From Sphingobacteriaceae bacterium (GTDB lineage Bacteria > Bacteroidota > Bacteroidia > Sphingobacteriales > Sphingobacteriaceae): a DNA stretch of 64,000 bases. The DNA lies in assembly GCA_903642215.1 (NCBI GenBank), contig CAHJWG010000002.1, positions 281,720 through 345,719 on the forward strand, read 5' to 3'. Below are positions 42,782-52,338 of this stretch, one piece after another (positions within the stretch are counted from its first letter, which is position 1; every line of letters starts with the position of its first letter). A program made the position numbers and the translations under genes. The notes under the pieces are model-generated. The model had not been told where the DNA came from. It saw nothing but the letters and a program-made list of their open reading frames with translations, and ran no database searches.

Positions 42782-43567
42782 ATGGCAATCATAACTTTAA
42801 CTACAGATCTGGGCGATAAAGACATCTATCAGGCTGCCCTAAAAGGTAGTATCTTAAAGTTGTTGCCAGGTGTTAATATTGTAGATATAACGCATTCTAT
42901 ATCAGTATTTAACGTTCCGCAAGCTGCATTTATACTTAAAAATAGTTACCATTACTTTCCGGAAGAAACCGTTCACCTCATCGGTATTGATACCGTTTAT
43001 AATGCAAATACCCGTTATTTAGCCATCCGCTATCAAAACCATTATTTTGTTGGTGCGGATAACGGTATTTTTTCGCTGATCTTCGACCGCATCCCGGATG
43101 AAATTGTTGAAATAAATATTTTGCAGGACTTAAAATTCCTTCATTTTCCATTAGCAGACATTTTTGTGAAAGCAGCTTGTCACCTCGCCCAAAAAGGAAA
43201 ACTGACAGCTATTGGTATTCCGATAATTCGGCTGGAACCAAAGATGACACTGCAACCGGTTATCGATCAGAAGTTAATTAAAGGAAGTGTTATTTATATT
43301 GATTCGTTCCAAAACGTAATCACCAATATCACCAAAAATCTTTTTACAGAGGTGCAGAACGGGCGGCAGTTTGTGCTTTATTTTAAGCGAAACGAATCCA
43401 TCAACAAACTCAGCTGGCATTATAATGAAGTGCCCGAAGGCGAAAAACTTTGTTTATTTGGGATAAGCGATCATTTGGAAATTGCGATTAATAAAGGAAA
43501 CGCAAGCGGTTTGCTCGGATTAAATGTTGGCGATATTGTGCGGATTGAGTTTTTAGAGAAAAGTTGA
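42782..43567 (+). CDS. SAM hydroxide adenosyltransferase family (DUF62) protein
   Basis: 261 residues. The N-terminal domain starts IITLTTDLGDKDIYQAALKG with the conserved Asp, followed by VDITHSISVFNVPQAAFILK, HLIGIDTVYNANTRYLAI and FVGADNGIFSLIF; a small C-terminal beta domain carries IYIDSFQNVITNITKNLF. Members hydrolyse SAM to adenosine and methionine; halogenase relatives need a loop not visible here. Divergent from phoH. Given the SAM riboswitch at 25 kb, its activity bears on SAM levels but no link is shown. Confidence 0.87.
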   Translation: MAIITLTTDLGDKDIYQAALKGSILKLLPGVNIVDITHSISVFNVPQAAFILKNSYHYFPEETVHLIGIDTVYNANTRYLAIRYQNHYFVGADNGIFSLIFDRIPDEIVEINILQDLKFLHFPLADIFVKAACHLAQKGKLTAIGIPIIRLEPKMTLQPVIDQKLIKGSVIYIDSFQNVITNITKNLFTEVQNGRQFVLYFKRNESINKLSWHYNEVPEGEKLCLFGISDHLEIAINKGNASGLLGLNVGDIVRIEFLEKS

Positions 43568-43663
43568 TGGTTGGTAGCTGATGGTTAATAGACAATAGTT
43601 GATGGTTGGTAGCTGATGGTTAATAGACAATAGTTGATGGGTGATAGTTTATAGTTGATGGTT
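43566..43663. repeat. Tandem 35-base repeat
   Basis: A 35-base unit beginning GATGGTTGGTAGCTGATGGT occurs twice (43566-43600, 43601-43635) and is followed by a decayed third (GATGGGTGATAGTTTATAG). It overlaps the stop of the preceding gene. Confidence 0.85.
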
Positions 43664-43754
43664 GGACGCAGACAGCACTTGGCTAACTTAATTACAAATG
43701 ATTAATATTGTTTACAAGCATTCATTATCTGCCATCAACCATAATCAATCACCC

Positions 43755-44276
43755 ATGAACTTTTCAAAACCGATACTGTTTTTATGCCTGTTTTTTGCTG
43801 CCGTTACAACTTTTGCCCAGCAAACAGATTCTTTGGCTTATCAGCTTCAGCGTAAAAAAGTGAACACTTTGCTGAGTCTGAGAACGCAGAAATTTAATCA
43901 GTATTTTGAAAGTTTGGATTTGCACACCGGCATTTTTGGCTTGCAAACTAAAAAAGATATCCGCCGCTCTAATGATATTTTGATGGATATTGTTAAAACC
44001 GATAATGCTGTTTTTAAGGAACTAAAAGTGTTGCTAGATTACCGTTCTACCGTACAAACGCAGGTTCAGGATCAGTCTCGGGAATCAGAAAACCGCAATA
44101 CTTCTTTTATCGGCACAATTAACAAGCTGCGCAACCAAACGGAAAAATTGAAAACGGAGATTGCCGAAAGCGAAAGTCATATCGAAAGCCTGAAACAATT
44201 ACTAATCGGCGTAACAGTATTAATTTTGATCCTCCTGTTTTCAATCATCAAAATTAAGTCAACTAAAGCAGGCTGA
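43755..44276 (+). CDS. Exported coiled-coil protein with C-terminal TM helix
   Basis: About 173 residues from the Met at 43755, where MNFSKPILFLCLFFAAVTTF makes a signal peptide (cleaved before QQTDS); an upstream in-frame start adds 19 non-signal residues. The mature chain is helical and charged, with a long coiled coil (QDQSRESENRNTSFIGTINK to SHIESLKQLL) ending in a transmembrane segment LIGVTVLILILLFSIIKI. No family recognised. A motif copy (44098) encodes NTSFI. Could be a membrane-anchored periplasmic spacer. Confidence 0.65.
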   Translation: MNFSKPILFLCLFFAAVTTFAQQTDSLAYQLQRKKVNTLLSLRTQKFNQYFESLDLHTGIFGLQTKKDIRRSNDILMDIVKTDNAVFKELKVLLDYRSTVQTQVQDQSRESENRNTSFIGTINKLRNQTEKLKTEIAESESHIESLKQLLIGVTVLILILLFSIIKIKSTKAG

Positions 44277-44335
44277 ATTGACAAAACCAAACTATTTCTT
44301 TAAATCGCTGCTATTTACAGATTTGATTAAAATAA

Positions 44336-46159
44336 ATGGCCAGAGCGCGATTAAACAGTGGTAACACACAGGAACAGGATTTGCCCAAAGCAAAATTAAA
44401 CCGGGAAAACCTGTTAAAAATAACCAAATTATTAGTTTACCTAAAACCGTACCGCGTTAAGTTTTTTTCGGCATTGGTTTTTCTTTTTTTAACCAGTTTA
44501 ACCGGCCTGGCGTTTCCATCTTTTTTGGGTGCGCTGATTGATGCAGCCCAAGGTAAACAGCGTTACGCTTTTTTGCCGCCAACCATCAATGCCATTGGTT
44601 CACTGGCCTTTATCGTATTGCTGGTGCAGGCTTTGGTTTCATATTTTAGGGTGATCTGGTTTGTGCAGGTTGCAGAAAACGCGCTGGCAGATATCCGCAG
44701 AGATACTTATTTTAAGCTGATTACGCTGCCGATGAACTTTTTTTCTAACAGAAGAGTTGGTGAATTAAACAGCCGGATTTCTGCCGATCTTTCCCAAATC
44801 CAGGATGCTATTACCACAACGCTGGCAGAAATGATCAGGCAGTTAGTTTTGATGGTTGGCGGAATTATTTTACTCACGATTTTTTCCATCAAACTCACTT
44901 TAACGTTATTACTGATTTTACCAATATTAATTGTAGTTGCGATTGTTTTTGGAAAATTTATCCGAAAAATCTCCCGCGAAGCACAGGATAAACTGGCAGA
45001 ATCGAACACAATTGTAGAGGAAACGCTGCAAGGGATTTCCAACGTAAAAGCATTTGTAAACGAAGCATTTGAAGCCGGGCGATACGAAAAAAAGATTCGC
45101 GAAGTTGCCGGAATTGCCATTCGAGGTGCTAAATTTCGCGGCCTGTTTGCTTCTTTTATCGTGTTTTGTTTGTTCGGCGCAATCGTAGCCGTCATCTGGT
45201 ACGGATCGGTTTTGGTAAGCCACGGAGAAATGTCTGTCGGCAACCTCACTACATTTATTTTGTACTCCATTTTTGTGGGTGCAGCTATGGGCAGTTTCCC
45301 GGATTTGTATGCAGGTTTACAAAAAGCAGTTGGCGCAAGCGAACGTGTGCTGGAAATTTTAGACGAACGAGGTGAAGAAATTTCGATAAAAACAGCTGAT
45401 AATCAAATTAAACAACGTATTTCCGGTGATCTGAATTTTGAGAATGTTGTTTTTGCTTATCCTTCGCGTACCGAAATTACAGTGCTAAACGAAGTATCCT
45501 TTAACGCACACTCCGGCGAGCGGATTGCAATTGTTGGGCCGAGCGGTGCCGGTAAATCAACCATTGCAGGTTTGATTTTACAGTTTTATCATCCGCAAAA
45601 CGGAACAATTTTGTTTGACGGCAAGCCGGCTTCCTCCTATTCGCTCACAGATATCCGTAACCAGGTTGCCATTGTTCCGCAGGATGTTTTGCTTTTTGGC
45701 GGAACGATCCGCGAAAATATTGCTTACGGCAAGCTGGATTCGACCGAGGAAGAAATCATAAAGGCAGCACAACGCGCCAACGCACATCAGTTTATTACCG
45801 GTTTCCCCGAAAGTTATGATACGATTGTGGGCGAGCGAGGCGTTAAATTATCCGGCGGACAACGTCAGCGGATTGCCATTGCGCGGGCTTTGTTAAAAAA
45901 TCCGGCGATTTTAATTTTAGATGAAGCAACCTCTTCACTCGATTCAGAATCAGAACGTTTGGTGCAGGAAGCATTGGAAGAACTGATGAAAAACCGTACT
46001 TCAATTATCATCGCCCATCGCCTGTCTACCATCCGCGAAGCAGATAAAATTATTGTTTTAGAAAAAGGAAAAGTAAAAGAAAGCGGCACACACGAAGAAT
46101 TAATTACATATGAAGGCGGCCTTTATCGCTATCTTAGCAGCTTGCAATTTGAAGTTTAG
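44336..46159 (+). CDS. ABC transporter, fused permease-ATPase (MsbA-like)
   Basis: 607 residues. Six-helix exporter domain (about 35-330), then the ATPase domain with Walker A IVGPSGAGKSTIAGLILQ, Q-loop VAIVPQDVLLFGG, signature LSGGQRQRIAIARALL, Walker B ILILDEATSSLD and switch IIIAHRLSTI. Half-transporter that would work as a homodimer, exporting lipid or another hydrophobic substrate; MsbA-like lipid A flipping is possible but not proven. A motif copy lies 20 bases after the stop (46180). Confidence 0.92.
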   Translation: MARARLNSGNTQEQDLPKAKLNRENLLKITKLLVYLKPYRVKFFSALVFLFLTSLTGLAFPSFLGALIDAAQGKQRYAFLPPTINAIGSLAFIVLLVQALVSYFRVIWFVQVAENALADIRRDTYFKLITLPMNFFSNRRVGELNSRISADLSQIQDAITTTLAEMIRQLVLMVGGIILLTIFSIKLTLTLLLILPILIVVAIVFGKFIRKISREAQDKLAESNTIVEETLQGISNVKAFVNEAFEAGRYEKKIREVAGIAIRGAKFRGLFASFIVFCLFGAIVAVIWYGSVLVSHGEMSVGNLTTFILYSIFVGAAMGSFPDLYAGLQKAVGASERVLEILDERGEEISIKTADNQIKQRISGDLNFENVVFAYPSRTEITVLNEVSFNAHSGERIAIVGPSGAGKSTIAGLILQFYHPQNGTILFDGKPASSYSLTDIRNQVAIVPQDVLLFGGTIRENIAYGKLDSTEEEIIKAAQRANAHQFITGFPESYDTIVGERGVKLSGGQRQRIAIARALLKNPAILILDEATSSLDSESERLVQEALEELMKNRTSIIIAHRLSTIREADKIIVLEKGKVKESGTHEELITYEGGLYRYLSSLQFEV

Positions 46160-46179
46160 TAGTTAAAATTTAAACATCG

Positions 46180-46203
46180 ATGCTTCTTTTACCGCATAAA
46201 AAT
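46180..46203 (+). repeat. Dispersed motif copy (G form), full length
   Basis: ATGCTTCTTTTACCGC followed by ATAAAAAT, between the ABC transporter and the beta-CASP gene. Confidence 0.75.
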
Positions 46204-46233
46204 TAGCGTAACATATACGCAGAAAGATTTAGA

Positions 46234-47637
46234 ATGAAATTAACGATTTGGGGTGCAGCCGAACAGGTTACCGGGAGTATGCACCTGCTCACAACAGAAA
46301 ATAATTACAAGATTTTAATAGATTGCGGTTTAGATTACGAGCGCGACCACAATGTACAAACCAATGAAGATTTCCCTTTTAATCCGGGCGAAATTGATCT
46401 GGTTATCCTCACCCACGCACACATAGACCACTCCGGTAATTTACCAACTTTGGTACGGATGGGTTTTGAAGGACAGATTTTGTGTACGCCGCCAACTGCC
46501 GAGCTTGCCGAACTGCTGCTGATGGATTCGGTAAGCATCTTCATGAGCAAAGCAAAAAAAAGCAGAAAACATCGCGGACATAAACAACGTGACGGCAGCA
46601 GGACAATGCAACCGCTTTACCTGCACAAACACGTTTTAGATACCATTGACCGTTTTGTAACTATCGGTTTTAACAGAACTTTTAAGATTAACGGTGATAT
46701 CGAATTAACATTTATTCCGGTTGGGCACTTGTTGGGAGCCGCCGCCGCTGCCCTAAAAATCAACGAGAACGGTGAAGAAAAAACGATTACTTTTACGGGC
46801 GATATCGGCCGTAAAAATTATCCAACCCTGCCGGATCCGCATGTACTTCCTCCTACCGATTATTTAGTTTCCGAATCTACTTATGGTGGCCGTAATCATT
46901 CAACCGGAAAAACAATTGAAGAAGTTTTGCTGGAAACCATTGAAAAATGTTGTGTAAAAGAAGCAGGCCGTTTAATTATTCCGGCTTTTAGTATCGGCAG
47001 AACGCAAGCTTTGGTTTTCTCCCTTAATAAATTATTTTCTAAAGGATTACTGCCACCGGTTAAAGTTTTTGTGGATAGCCCGATGGCAAATTCATCAACC
47101 GGGATTTTTAGAAAACATCACGCTTTATTAAGCGAAGAATCGCAGGAGTTTTATCGTAAATCCGGTGATCAGTTTGAATTTGACAATTTGGTTTATGTTG
47201 AAAATTTGAAGGACAGCCGCCAGGTTTCCAATTATTTTGAACCTTGTATCATTATTTCTTCTGCCGGAATGCTGGAAGGCGGCCGCATCCAGGATCATCT
47301 TTTTTATAATATTCAAAATTATTATTGTACGATTTTATTTATCGGTTACTGCGCAAAAGGAACTTTAGGAAACCGTTTGCTTCGCGGAGACTCGATTGTA
47401 CATGTAAAAGACCGGGATCTGGCGGTTTATGCAACCATCAAACAAACAGATTTATTTAGCGCACATGGCGGCCATGATGATTTGGTAAATACAGTAAAAC
47501 AGCAAAATTCTGCACAACTTAAACAGGTTTTTCTCGTACACGGGGAAACAACGAGTATGCAGGCTTTAGCTGATACTTTAACCGATGATGGTTATGCAGT
47601 AACGGTTGCAAAAAAAGGGCTTGCTTATCAGTTGTAA
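46234..47637 (+). CDS. MBL-fold/beta-CASP hydrolase (RNA exonuclease family)
   Basis: 467 residues. The MBL part carries LTIWGAAEQVTGSMHLLTTE, ILTHAHIDHSGNLPTLVRMG and VGHLLGAAAAALKI with GDIG; the beta-CASP insertion follows (LIIPAFSIGRTQALVFSLNK, VDSPMANSSTGIFRKH, IIISSAGMLEGGRIQDHL) and the chain ends with SAHGGHDDLV and VFLVHGETTSMQ plus the RMMBL tail. These match the CPSF-like ribonucleases. Likely acts in RNA processing or decay. Confidence 0.92.
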   Translation: MKLTIWGAAEQVTGSMHLLTTENNYKILIDCGLDYERDHNVQTNEDFPFNPGEIDLVILTHAHIDHSGNLPTLVRMGFEGQILCTPPTAELAELLLMDSVSIFMSKAKKSRKHRGHKQRDGSRTMQPLYLHKHVLDTIDRFVTIGFNRTFKINGDIELTFIPVGHLLGAAAAALKINENGEEKTITFTGDIGRKNYPTLPDPHVLPPTDYLVSESTYGGRNHSTGKTIEEVLLETIEKCCVKEAGRLIIPAFSIGRTQALVFSLNKLFSKGLLPPVKVFVDSPMANSSTGIFRKHHALLSEESQEFYRKSGDQFEFDNLVYVENLKDSRQVSNYFEPCIIISSAGMLEGGRIQDHLFYNIQNYYCTILFIGYCAKGTLGNRLLRGDSIVHVKDRDLAVYATIKQTDLFSAHGGHDDLVNTVKQQNSAQLKQVFLVHGETTSMQALADTLTDDGYAVTVAKKGLAYQL

Positions 47638-47668
47638 ATACTTTTTGTATTAATCAACTAATAAAAAT

Positions 47669-48208
47669 ATGAGTAAACCTTTAAATTTCGGCAGGATGTT
47701 TTTTACGCCTGCCATGCTTTTTTTATGCGGTGTTTTCTTACAATCATGCACAGAAGAAATGCCGATTTTAAAACCGCTAAATGGTTCTACAAAAACTTCA
47801 AATGCCAGTAACATTGCCTTAAAAGTTAACAATACAACTTATAGTCTGACTAATAAAGATCCCGGATATGCTATTTTTGTTCCGATAACTACCGGAACAG
47901 GTTCATCAACCGCTACTCAGTATAGTATAAATGGTAGTAACAGCAGCCAAACTAATTTACTTGATTTCGGGTTTTCTTATATTTTAGACAGTACCAACAA
48001 GAAATACGTGCTCACCAGCGGACAGTTAACTCTCAACAAAAAAAACTACGCTACCATTAATTCGTCCGGTACTGCGAAACTTACGGTAGCTAAAATGGAT
48101 ACTTTAGCTCTCACTGCAGCCGGAAATTATAGTTTTTATTTATATGATTCGCCTTTTTCTCCAACAGATTCTATTTACGTTAGCGGCACATTCAACATTG
48201 TAAAATAA
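47669..48208 (+). CDS. Lipoprotein of unknown function
   Basis: 179 residues with a lipoprotein signal: MLFLCGVFLQSC, lipidated Cys at about 27, then TEEMP. The mature domain is Ser/Thr/Asn-rich and beta-stranded (NIALKVNNTTYSLTNKDPGY, KYVLTSGQLTLNKKNYATIN), resembling small surface-exposed beta-sandwich lipoproteins. I recognise no family. It follows the beta-CASP gene by 31 bases and ends at a shared bidirectional terminator. Confidence 0.7.
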   Translation: MSKPLNFGRMFFTPAMLFLCGVFLQSCTEEMPILKPLNGSTKTSNASNIALKVNNTTYSLTNKDPGYAIFVPITTGTGSSTATQYSINGSNSSQTNLLDFGFSYILDSTNKKYVLTSGQLTLNKKNYATINSSGTAKLTVAKMDTLALTAAGNYSFYLYDSPFSPTDSIYVSGTFNIVK

Positions 48209-48245
48209 AAAAAGGCTTCCTAACCAACTCCGGAAGCCTTTTTTA
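48208..48245. terminator. Bidirectional terminator
   Basis: AAAAAAGGCTTCC and GGAAGCCTTTTTT pair perfectly (13 bases) around an 11-base loop. It separates the convergent lipoprotein gene and serA, with A and T runs on both sides. Confidence 0.92.
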
Positions 48246-48257
48246 CATAATTCTATT

Positions 48258-49208
48258 TTACTGTTTAAAATGCTGAATAATCAAATTGGCCAGCTCTACA
48301 CCAATCCGTTCCTGCGCTTCGTTGGTGGAAGCACCGATATGCGGGGTTAAAGAAATTTTAGGGTGATTTAATAAATCCTGCCGAGGTGCCGGTTCATTAT
48401 CAAAAACATCCAAACCGGCGAAAGCTAATTTCCCATTGTTTAAAGCTTCCAGCAAAGCGGATTCATCAATCGTGCCGCCGCGGGAAGCGTTAACAACCGC
48501 CGCTCCTTTTTTCATCGCTGCAAATTCCTCCGCTCCTAAAATTGGTTTTTCGCTAAAAGGCGTATGGATACTGATAAAATCGCTTTGCGCAACAACTTCA
48601 TCTTTGGATGCTGTTTTTACCGATACTTTTACCAACTGTCCGTCGCCTAATTCTAAAGCTAATTCCGTTTCAAAAGGGAAAAGATCATACGCTAAAACCT
48701 TCATTCCTAAACCGATGGCAACTTTGGCAACTTCGCGGCCAATCCTACCGAAACCTAAAATACCGATTGTTTTTCCGCGCAGCTCAATCCCTTTGGCATA
48801 AGCTTTTTTTAACTCATTAAATTTGGTATTGCCTTCTGCCGGCATTTTCCGGTTACTATCCTGTAAAAAACGGATACCGGTAAATAAGTGTGCAAAAACC
48901 AGTTCGGCAACAGAAAGTGAAGACGATGCCGGCGTATTAACTACGGCAACACCTTTATTTCGGGCATATTCTACATCAATATTATCCATGCCAACGCCGC
49001 CGCGGCCAATCAACTTTAAATTAGGGCAGGCATCGATTAATGACCGGCGAATTTTTGTAGCACTTCTTACGGTAACGGCATCAAAATTATTAAGTTGCTC
49101 GGCTAAAAGTTCTTGTGGAACATGTTCGGTTTCTACTACAAAACCTACAGCTTCCAAAAGTGATTTTCCTGCGGGATCAATCCCGTCATTTGCTAAAATT
49201 TTGATCAT
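48258..49208 (-). CDS. serA: D-3-phosphoglycerate dehydrogenase (short form)
   Basis: 316 residues, lacking the C-terminal ACT domain, as in many Bacteroidota. GRGGVGMDNIDVEYARNKGV, the NAD-binding GILGFGRIGREVAKVAI, ASRGGTIDESALLEALNNG and LTPHIGASTNEAQERIG (catalytic His) mark the family. It makes 3-phosphohydroxypyruvate for serine synthesis; SerC, the next enzyme, is encoded 30 bases upstream on the same strand. A motif copy (49223) lies in that gap. Absence of ACT suggests no serine feedback through that domain. Confidence 0.93.
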   Translation of the reverse strand: MIKILANDGIDPAGKSLLEAVGFVVETEHVPQELLAEQLNNFDAVTVRSATKIRRSLIDACPNLKLIGRGGVGMDNIDVEYARNKGVAVVNTPASSSLSVAELVFAHLFTGIRFLQDSNRKMPAEGNTKFNELKKAYAKGIELRGKTIGILGFGRIGREVAKVAIGLGMKVLAYDLFPFETELALELGDGQLVKVSVKTASKDEVVAQSDFISIHTPFSEKPILGAEEFAAMKKGAAVVNASRGGTIDESALLEALNNGKLAFAGLDVFDNEPAPRQDLLNHPKISLTPHIGASTNEAQERIGVELANLIIQHFKQ

Positions 49209-49222
49209 TAATATTTTATGGA

Positions 49223-49234
49223 TAAAAGAAGTAT
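49223..49234 (-). repeat. Dispersed motif copy inside the serC-serA operon
   Basis: Minus strand reads ATACTTCTTTTATCC then ATAAAAT, four bases after the serC stop and 14 before the serA start, so it is on the shared transcript. Confidence 0.7.
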
Positions 49235-49238
49235 CTTA

Positions 49239-50306
49239 CTATTTATTTTTCTCGGCAAACTCCTGCATCACATCTACCAGAGCATGGATGCTGGTGATTG
49301 GCATGGCATTGTAAATGGAAGCGCGGAATCCGCCTGCACTGCGGTGGCCTTTAATGCCGATAATATCACGTTCTTCGGCAAATTTTAAAAATGGTTTTTC
49401 CAGTTCCGGCTTTTCCATAATAAAACAAACATTCATGGTTGAGCGGTCTTCGGCCGAACAAACACCTTTAAACAAAGGGTTGCGGTCTATTTCTTCATAA
49501 AGTATCCTCGCCTTTTCTTCGTTTGCTTTTTCTATTGCTGCAACGCCGCCTTTGGCTTTAATCCAGCGCAGGGTAAGCATAGAAACATAAATGGCAAAAA
49601 CCGGCGGCGTGTTGTACATCGAACCATTATCAATTTCTAACTGATAATTTAACATCGAAGGAATTGCCCGCCCGGATTTTCCTAATAAATCATCTTTTAC
49701 AATCACTAAAGTTGTGCCTGCCGGACCCATATTTTTTTGCGCACCGGCGTAAATCAACCCAAAATCAGCAACGCTAATATCTCTGCTGAAAATATCTGAT
49801 GACATATCGCAAACTAAAGGAATTTCGGATTTTGGAAACTCGTGTATCTGCGTACCATAAATGGTATTATTGGAAGTGATGTGAAAATATACCGCATCGG
49901 AAGGAACTTCGTATTTTTTTGGAATCGTCCTAAAATTGTTTTCCTTATCCGTAGCAACAACAACCGGCGTACCAAAAAGCTTTGCTTCTTTTATGGCCTT
50001 ATTTGCCCAAACGCCGGTTTCCAGATAAGCAGCTGTTTTATCCTGCGGCAATAAATTATACGGCACCATGCTAAACTGCAAACTGGCACCGCCTTGTAAA
50101 AACAAAACCGAGTAACCTGCCGGAACGTGCAGCAACTCTTTAACCAAACTTACGGCTTCATTTAAAACCGATTCAAACTCGGGCGAACGGTGTGAAATTT
50201 CTAATAAAGACAAGCCAATTCCGTTTAAATCCAGAACTGCTTCGGCTGATTGTTTAAGTACTTCGTGCGGTAAAATACCCGGACCTGCACCAAAATTATG
50301 CTTCAT
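49239..50306 (-). CDS. serC: Phosphoserine aminotransferase
   Basis: 355-residue PLP-dependent class V aminotransferase. [20 protein letters not shown] opens it, [20 protein letters not shown] carries substrate-binding residues, the PLP Lys is in [20 protein letters not shown], and [17 protein letters not shown] lies near the end. It converts 3-phosphohydroxypyruvate to phosphoserine. First gene of the serC-serA run. Confidence 0.95.
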   Translation of the reverse strand: MKHNFGAGPGILPHEVLKQSAEAVLDLNGIGLSLLEISHRSPEFESVLNEAVSLVKELLHVPAGYSVLFLQGGASLQFSMVPYNLLPQDKTAAYLETGVWANKAIKEAKLFGTPVVVATDKENNFRTIPKKYEVPSDAVYFHITSNNTIYGTQIHEFPKSEIPLVCDMSSDIFSRDISVADFGLIYAGAQKNMGPAGTTLVIVKDDLLGKSGRAIPSMLNYQLEIDNGSMYNTPPVFAIYVSMLTLRWIKAKGGVAAIEKANEEKARILYEEIDRNPLFKGVCSAEDRSTMNVCFIMEKPELEKPFLKFAEERDIIGIKGHRSAGGFRASIYNAMPITSIHALVDVMQEFAEKNK

Positions 50307-50453
50307 GTGTTTAATCTATTTAACCGGAAAATAAGAAATGAAAGATAGAAACCACCGGCGGGGCGAATTTATAAAATAAGAATTGCTGAGCATAAGTTAT
50401 TTACAGATATTTTAACCGGGAAGAGGTTTTGTTTACAATTCCATTGTAATTAC

Positions 50454-50465
50454 ATGCTTCTTTTA
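50454..50465 (+). repeat. Dispersed motif copy containing the rpe stop
   Basis: ATGCTTCTTTTA on the plus strand; read in the gene's sense it begins with TAA, which is the rpe stop codon (50463-50465). Confidence 0.7.
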
Positions 50466-51113
50466 AGGATGTTTTAATTTAGAGATGGCCTGCAAAGGAT
50501 CAGCAGCAGCAAAAACAGAATTGCCTGCCACCAAAACGTTTGCGCCGGCTTCCAGTAATTCCTTGCAATTTTCATCACTTACGCCGCCATCAACCTCAAT
50601 TTTTAAATCCGGATTCCGGTTTTTGCTGAGTGCTTTTAAATCATATAATTTCTTATACGTGTTCGGGATAAATTTTTGTCCGCCAAAACCAGGATTTACA
50701 GACATAATCAACACTAAATCCAGCTCGGTAATAATATCCTCCAAAAAACTAATTGGCGTATGCGGATTTAAAGCTACGCCTGCCTTACAGCCGGCACTTT
50801 TTATAGCTTGGATAGTCCGGTTTAAATGTATGCAAGCTTCAAAATGAACGGTAATATTAGTAGCACCTGCCTGCGCAAACTGCTCGATGTAATGATCCGG
50901 ATTAACGATCATCAAATGCACATCTATCGGTTTGACGGTTAGCGGTTTAATGGCTTTTAAAATCGGGAAACCGAAAGAAATATTCGGAACGAAAACGCCG
51001 TCCATTACATCAAAATGAATCCAGTCGGCTTCGCTGTTGTTTAACATTTCCATATCGCGCTGCAAATTGGTAAAATCCGCAGCAAGAACAGAAGGGGCAA
51101 TCAGGTGGTTCAT
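50463..51113 (-). CDS. rpe: Ribulose-phosphate 3-epimerase
   Basis: 216 residues, TIM barrel. APSVLAADFTNLQRDMEMLN, DWIHFDVMDGVFVPNISFGF (metal His and Asp), IDVHLMIVNPDHYIEQFAQA, VLIMSVNPGFGGQKFIPNTY and LKIEVDGGVSDENCKELLEA are diagnostic. It interconverts ribulose 5-phosphate and xylulose 5-phosphate in the pentose phosphate pathway. Monocistronic. Confidence 0.95.
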   Translation of the reverse strand: MNHLIAPSVLAADFTNLQRDMEMLNNSEADWIHFDVMDGVFVPNISFGFPILKAIKPLTVKPIDVHLMIVNPDHYIEQFAQAGATNITVHFEACIHLNRTIQAIKSAGCKAGVALNPHTPISFLEDIITELDLVLIMSVNPGFGGQKFIPNTYKKLYDLKALSKNRNPDLKIEVDGGVSDENCKELLEAGANVLVAGNSVFAAADPLQAISKLKHP

Positions 51114-51271
51114 GCGCCAAATATACTGATATGTAAAACCTCCGCAGAAATTAGTTTAAAAATACGCGGATGAAACTGCTAAAAACGGAAGCTCTTTTTA
51201 TCGATAAAAATATATCATGGATAGCAGCAGAACAAGCATAAATATGTTAGATTTACCTAAAAACCAACAGC

Positions 51272-51577
51272 ATGAATTTAGAACCGATACATGTGCCTTA
51301 TCGTTACAATAAAGATGATTCGGACGAACAAAAACTTATTTTTGCTTTAGCACAATTAGGCAAAGCTACTACAAATGAGATTGTTGAGAAACTTAAACAA
51401 GCAAATACTGCGGAGGAAATTACAACAGTGCAAGCCGAAGAAATATTAAAACCGTTGTATGATCATGGCTTAATCAACGGTGAAAAAAAGGATGAAAAGT
51501 TGATCTACAATCTTCATAAAATATTAACCCAAAATTCTGGCCGAACGGATTTAAACGGTATTAAGGATGTATCCTGA
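51272..51577 (+). CDS. Small winged-helix-like protein
   Basis: 101 residues, soluble. The central part reads as a compact wHTH: LIFALAQLGKATTNEIVEKL, then VQAEEILKPLYDHGLINGEK and KLIYNLHKI. MarR/ArsR-like 'partner' domains have this order, but the flanks are short and no effector domain is seen. Possible DNA-binding regulator; no target visible. A one-mismatch motif copy (ATGCTTTTTTTA, 51576) overlaps its stop. Confidence 0.6.
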   Translation: MNLEPIHVPYRYNKDDSDEQKLIFALAQLGKATTNEIVEKLKQANTAEEITTVQAEEILKPLYDHGLINGEKKDEKLIYNLHKILTQNSGRTDLNGIKDVS

Positions 51578-51598
51578 TGCTTTTTTTAGCGGTATTTT

Positions 51599-52228
51599 TT
51601 ATTGCTTTTGATAAACTTTGGAAATTATAAAATCACCGTAAAAAAGTTTTTCTTTTAAAGCAGCATAATTTTTATTGATAAAGTATGGCTTTATTTTAAC
51701 AAGCTTTTTAGTTTCCACGCCGCAGAGCAAGCCAAAAAACAAGTACATCATTTGCAAAAAAGCTTTTTGCCACAGCGATTTGTAATTATCCTGAATCTGG
51801 AAATCTGCCATTAACCATAATCCTCCCGATTTTAAATTCTGATCTAACTGATTAAAAACTTTCTGAACCCGGTTTTCCAGGAAATTATCAAACAAAAAAG
51901 GTGTTAAAATTACATCGTATTGTTGCACAAGTTTACAATCTTCTATCGCTGCATGGATAAAAGTTAACTCATTTTGCAGGTAGTTTCTCTTTTTTGATAA
52001 ATCAATCATCCTGCCGGAAATTTCAACATAAGTAATTTTTAAAGTTAAAGTTTGTACGCGGGCAATTTCTTCCAATATCCAGCCTGTCCCGCCGCCAACA
52101 ATTAAAATATTTGTTTTCGGTTTAATATATTGAATTAAAAATCGTTGTGCTTTTACCAAAGCTTTACCAAAAACCAATTGTGCCAGCGCATCATAAAACC
52201 AGGCAGCAGCATCGTAATTGTTTGGCAT
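51599..52228 (-). CDS. Class I SAM-dependent methyltransferase
   Basis: 209 residues. NNYDAAAWFYDALAQLVFGK at the start is typical of UbiE-like small methyltransferases. The SAM site is TNILIVGGGTGWILEEIARV with an acid in ITYVEISGRMIDLSKKRN and IHAAIEDCKL; DVILTPFLFDNFLENR follows, then a helical C-terminus with a hydrophobic stretch (about 150-175). Substrate unknown. Confidence 0.83.
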   Translation of the reverse strand: MPNNYDAAAWFYDALAQLVFGKALVKAQRFLIQYIKPKTNILIVGGGTGWILEEIARVQTLTLKITYVEISGRMIDLSKKRNYLQNELTFIHAAIEDCKLVQQYDVILTPFLFDNFLENRVQKVFNQLDQNLKSGGLWLMADFQIQDNYKSLWQKAFLQMMYLFFGLLCGVETKKLVKIKPYFINKNYAALKEKLFYGDFIISKVYQKQ

Positions 52229-52338
52229 TTTTTAAGTTTTGAGATTTTTATATTGAAGCAATCTTTGGATAACAATATTAAACACTTCAAACTTGTTTAG
52301 CTCATCATAATTACAGATACTTACGCTTTGTTTAAACT

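Noticed and set aside
43566..43663. CRISPR array
   Set aside because: Units are directly adjacent with no spacers.
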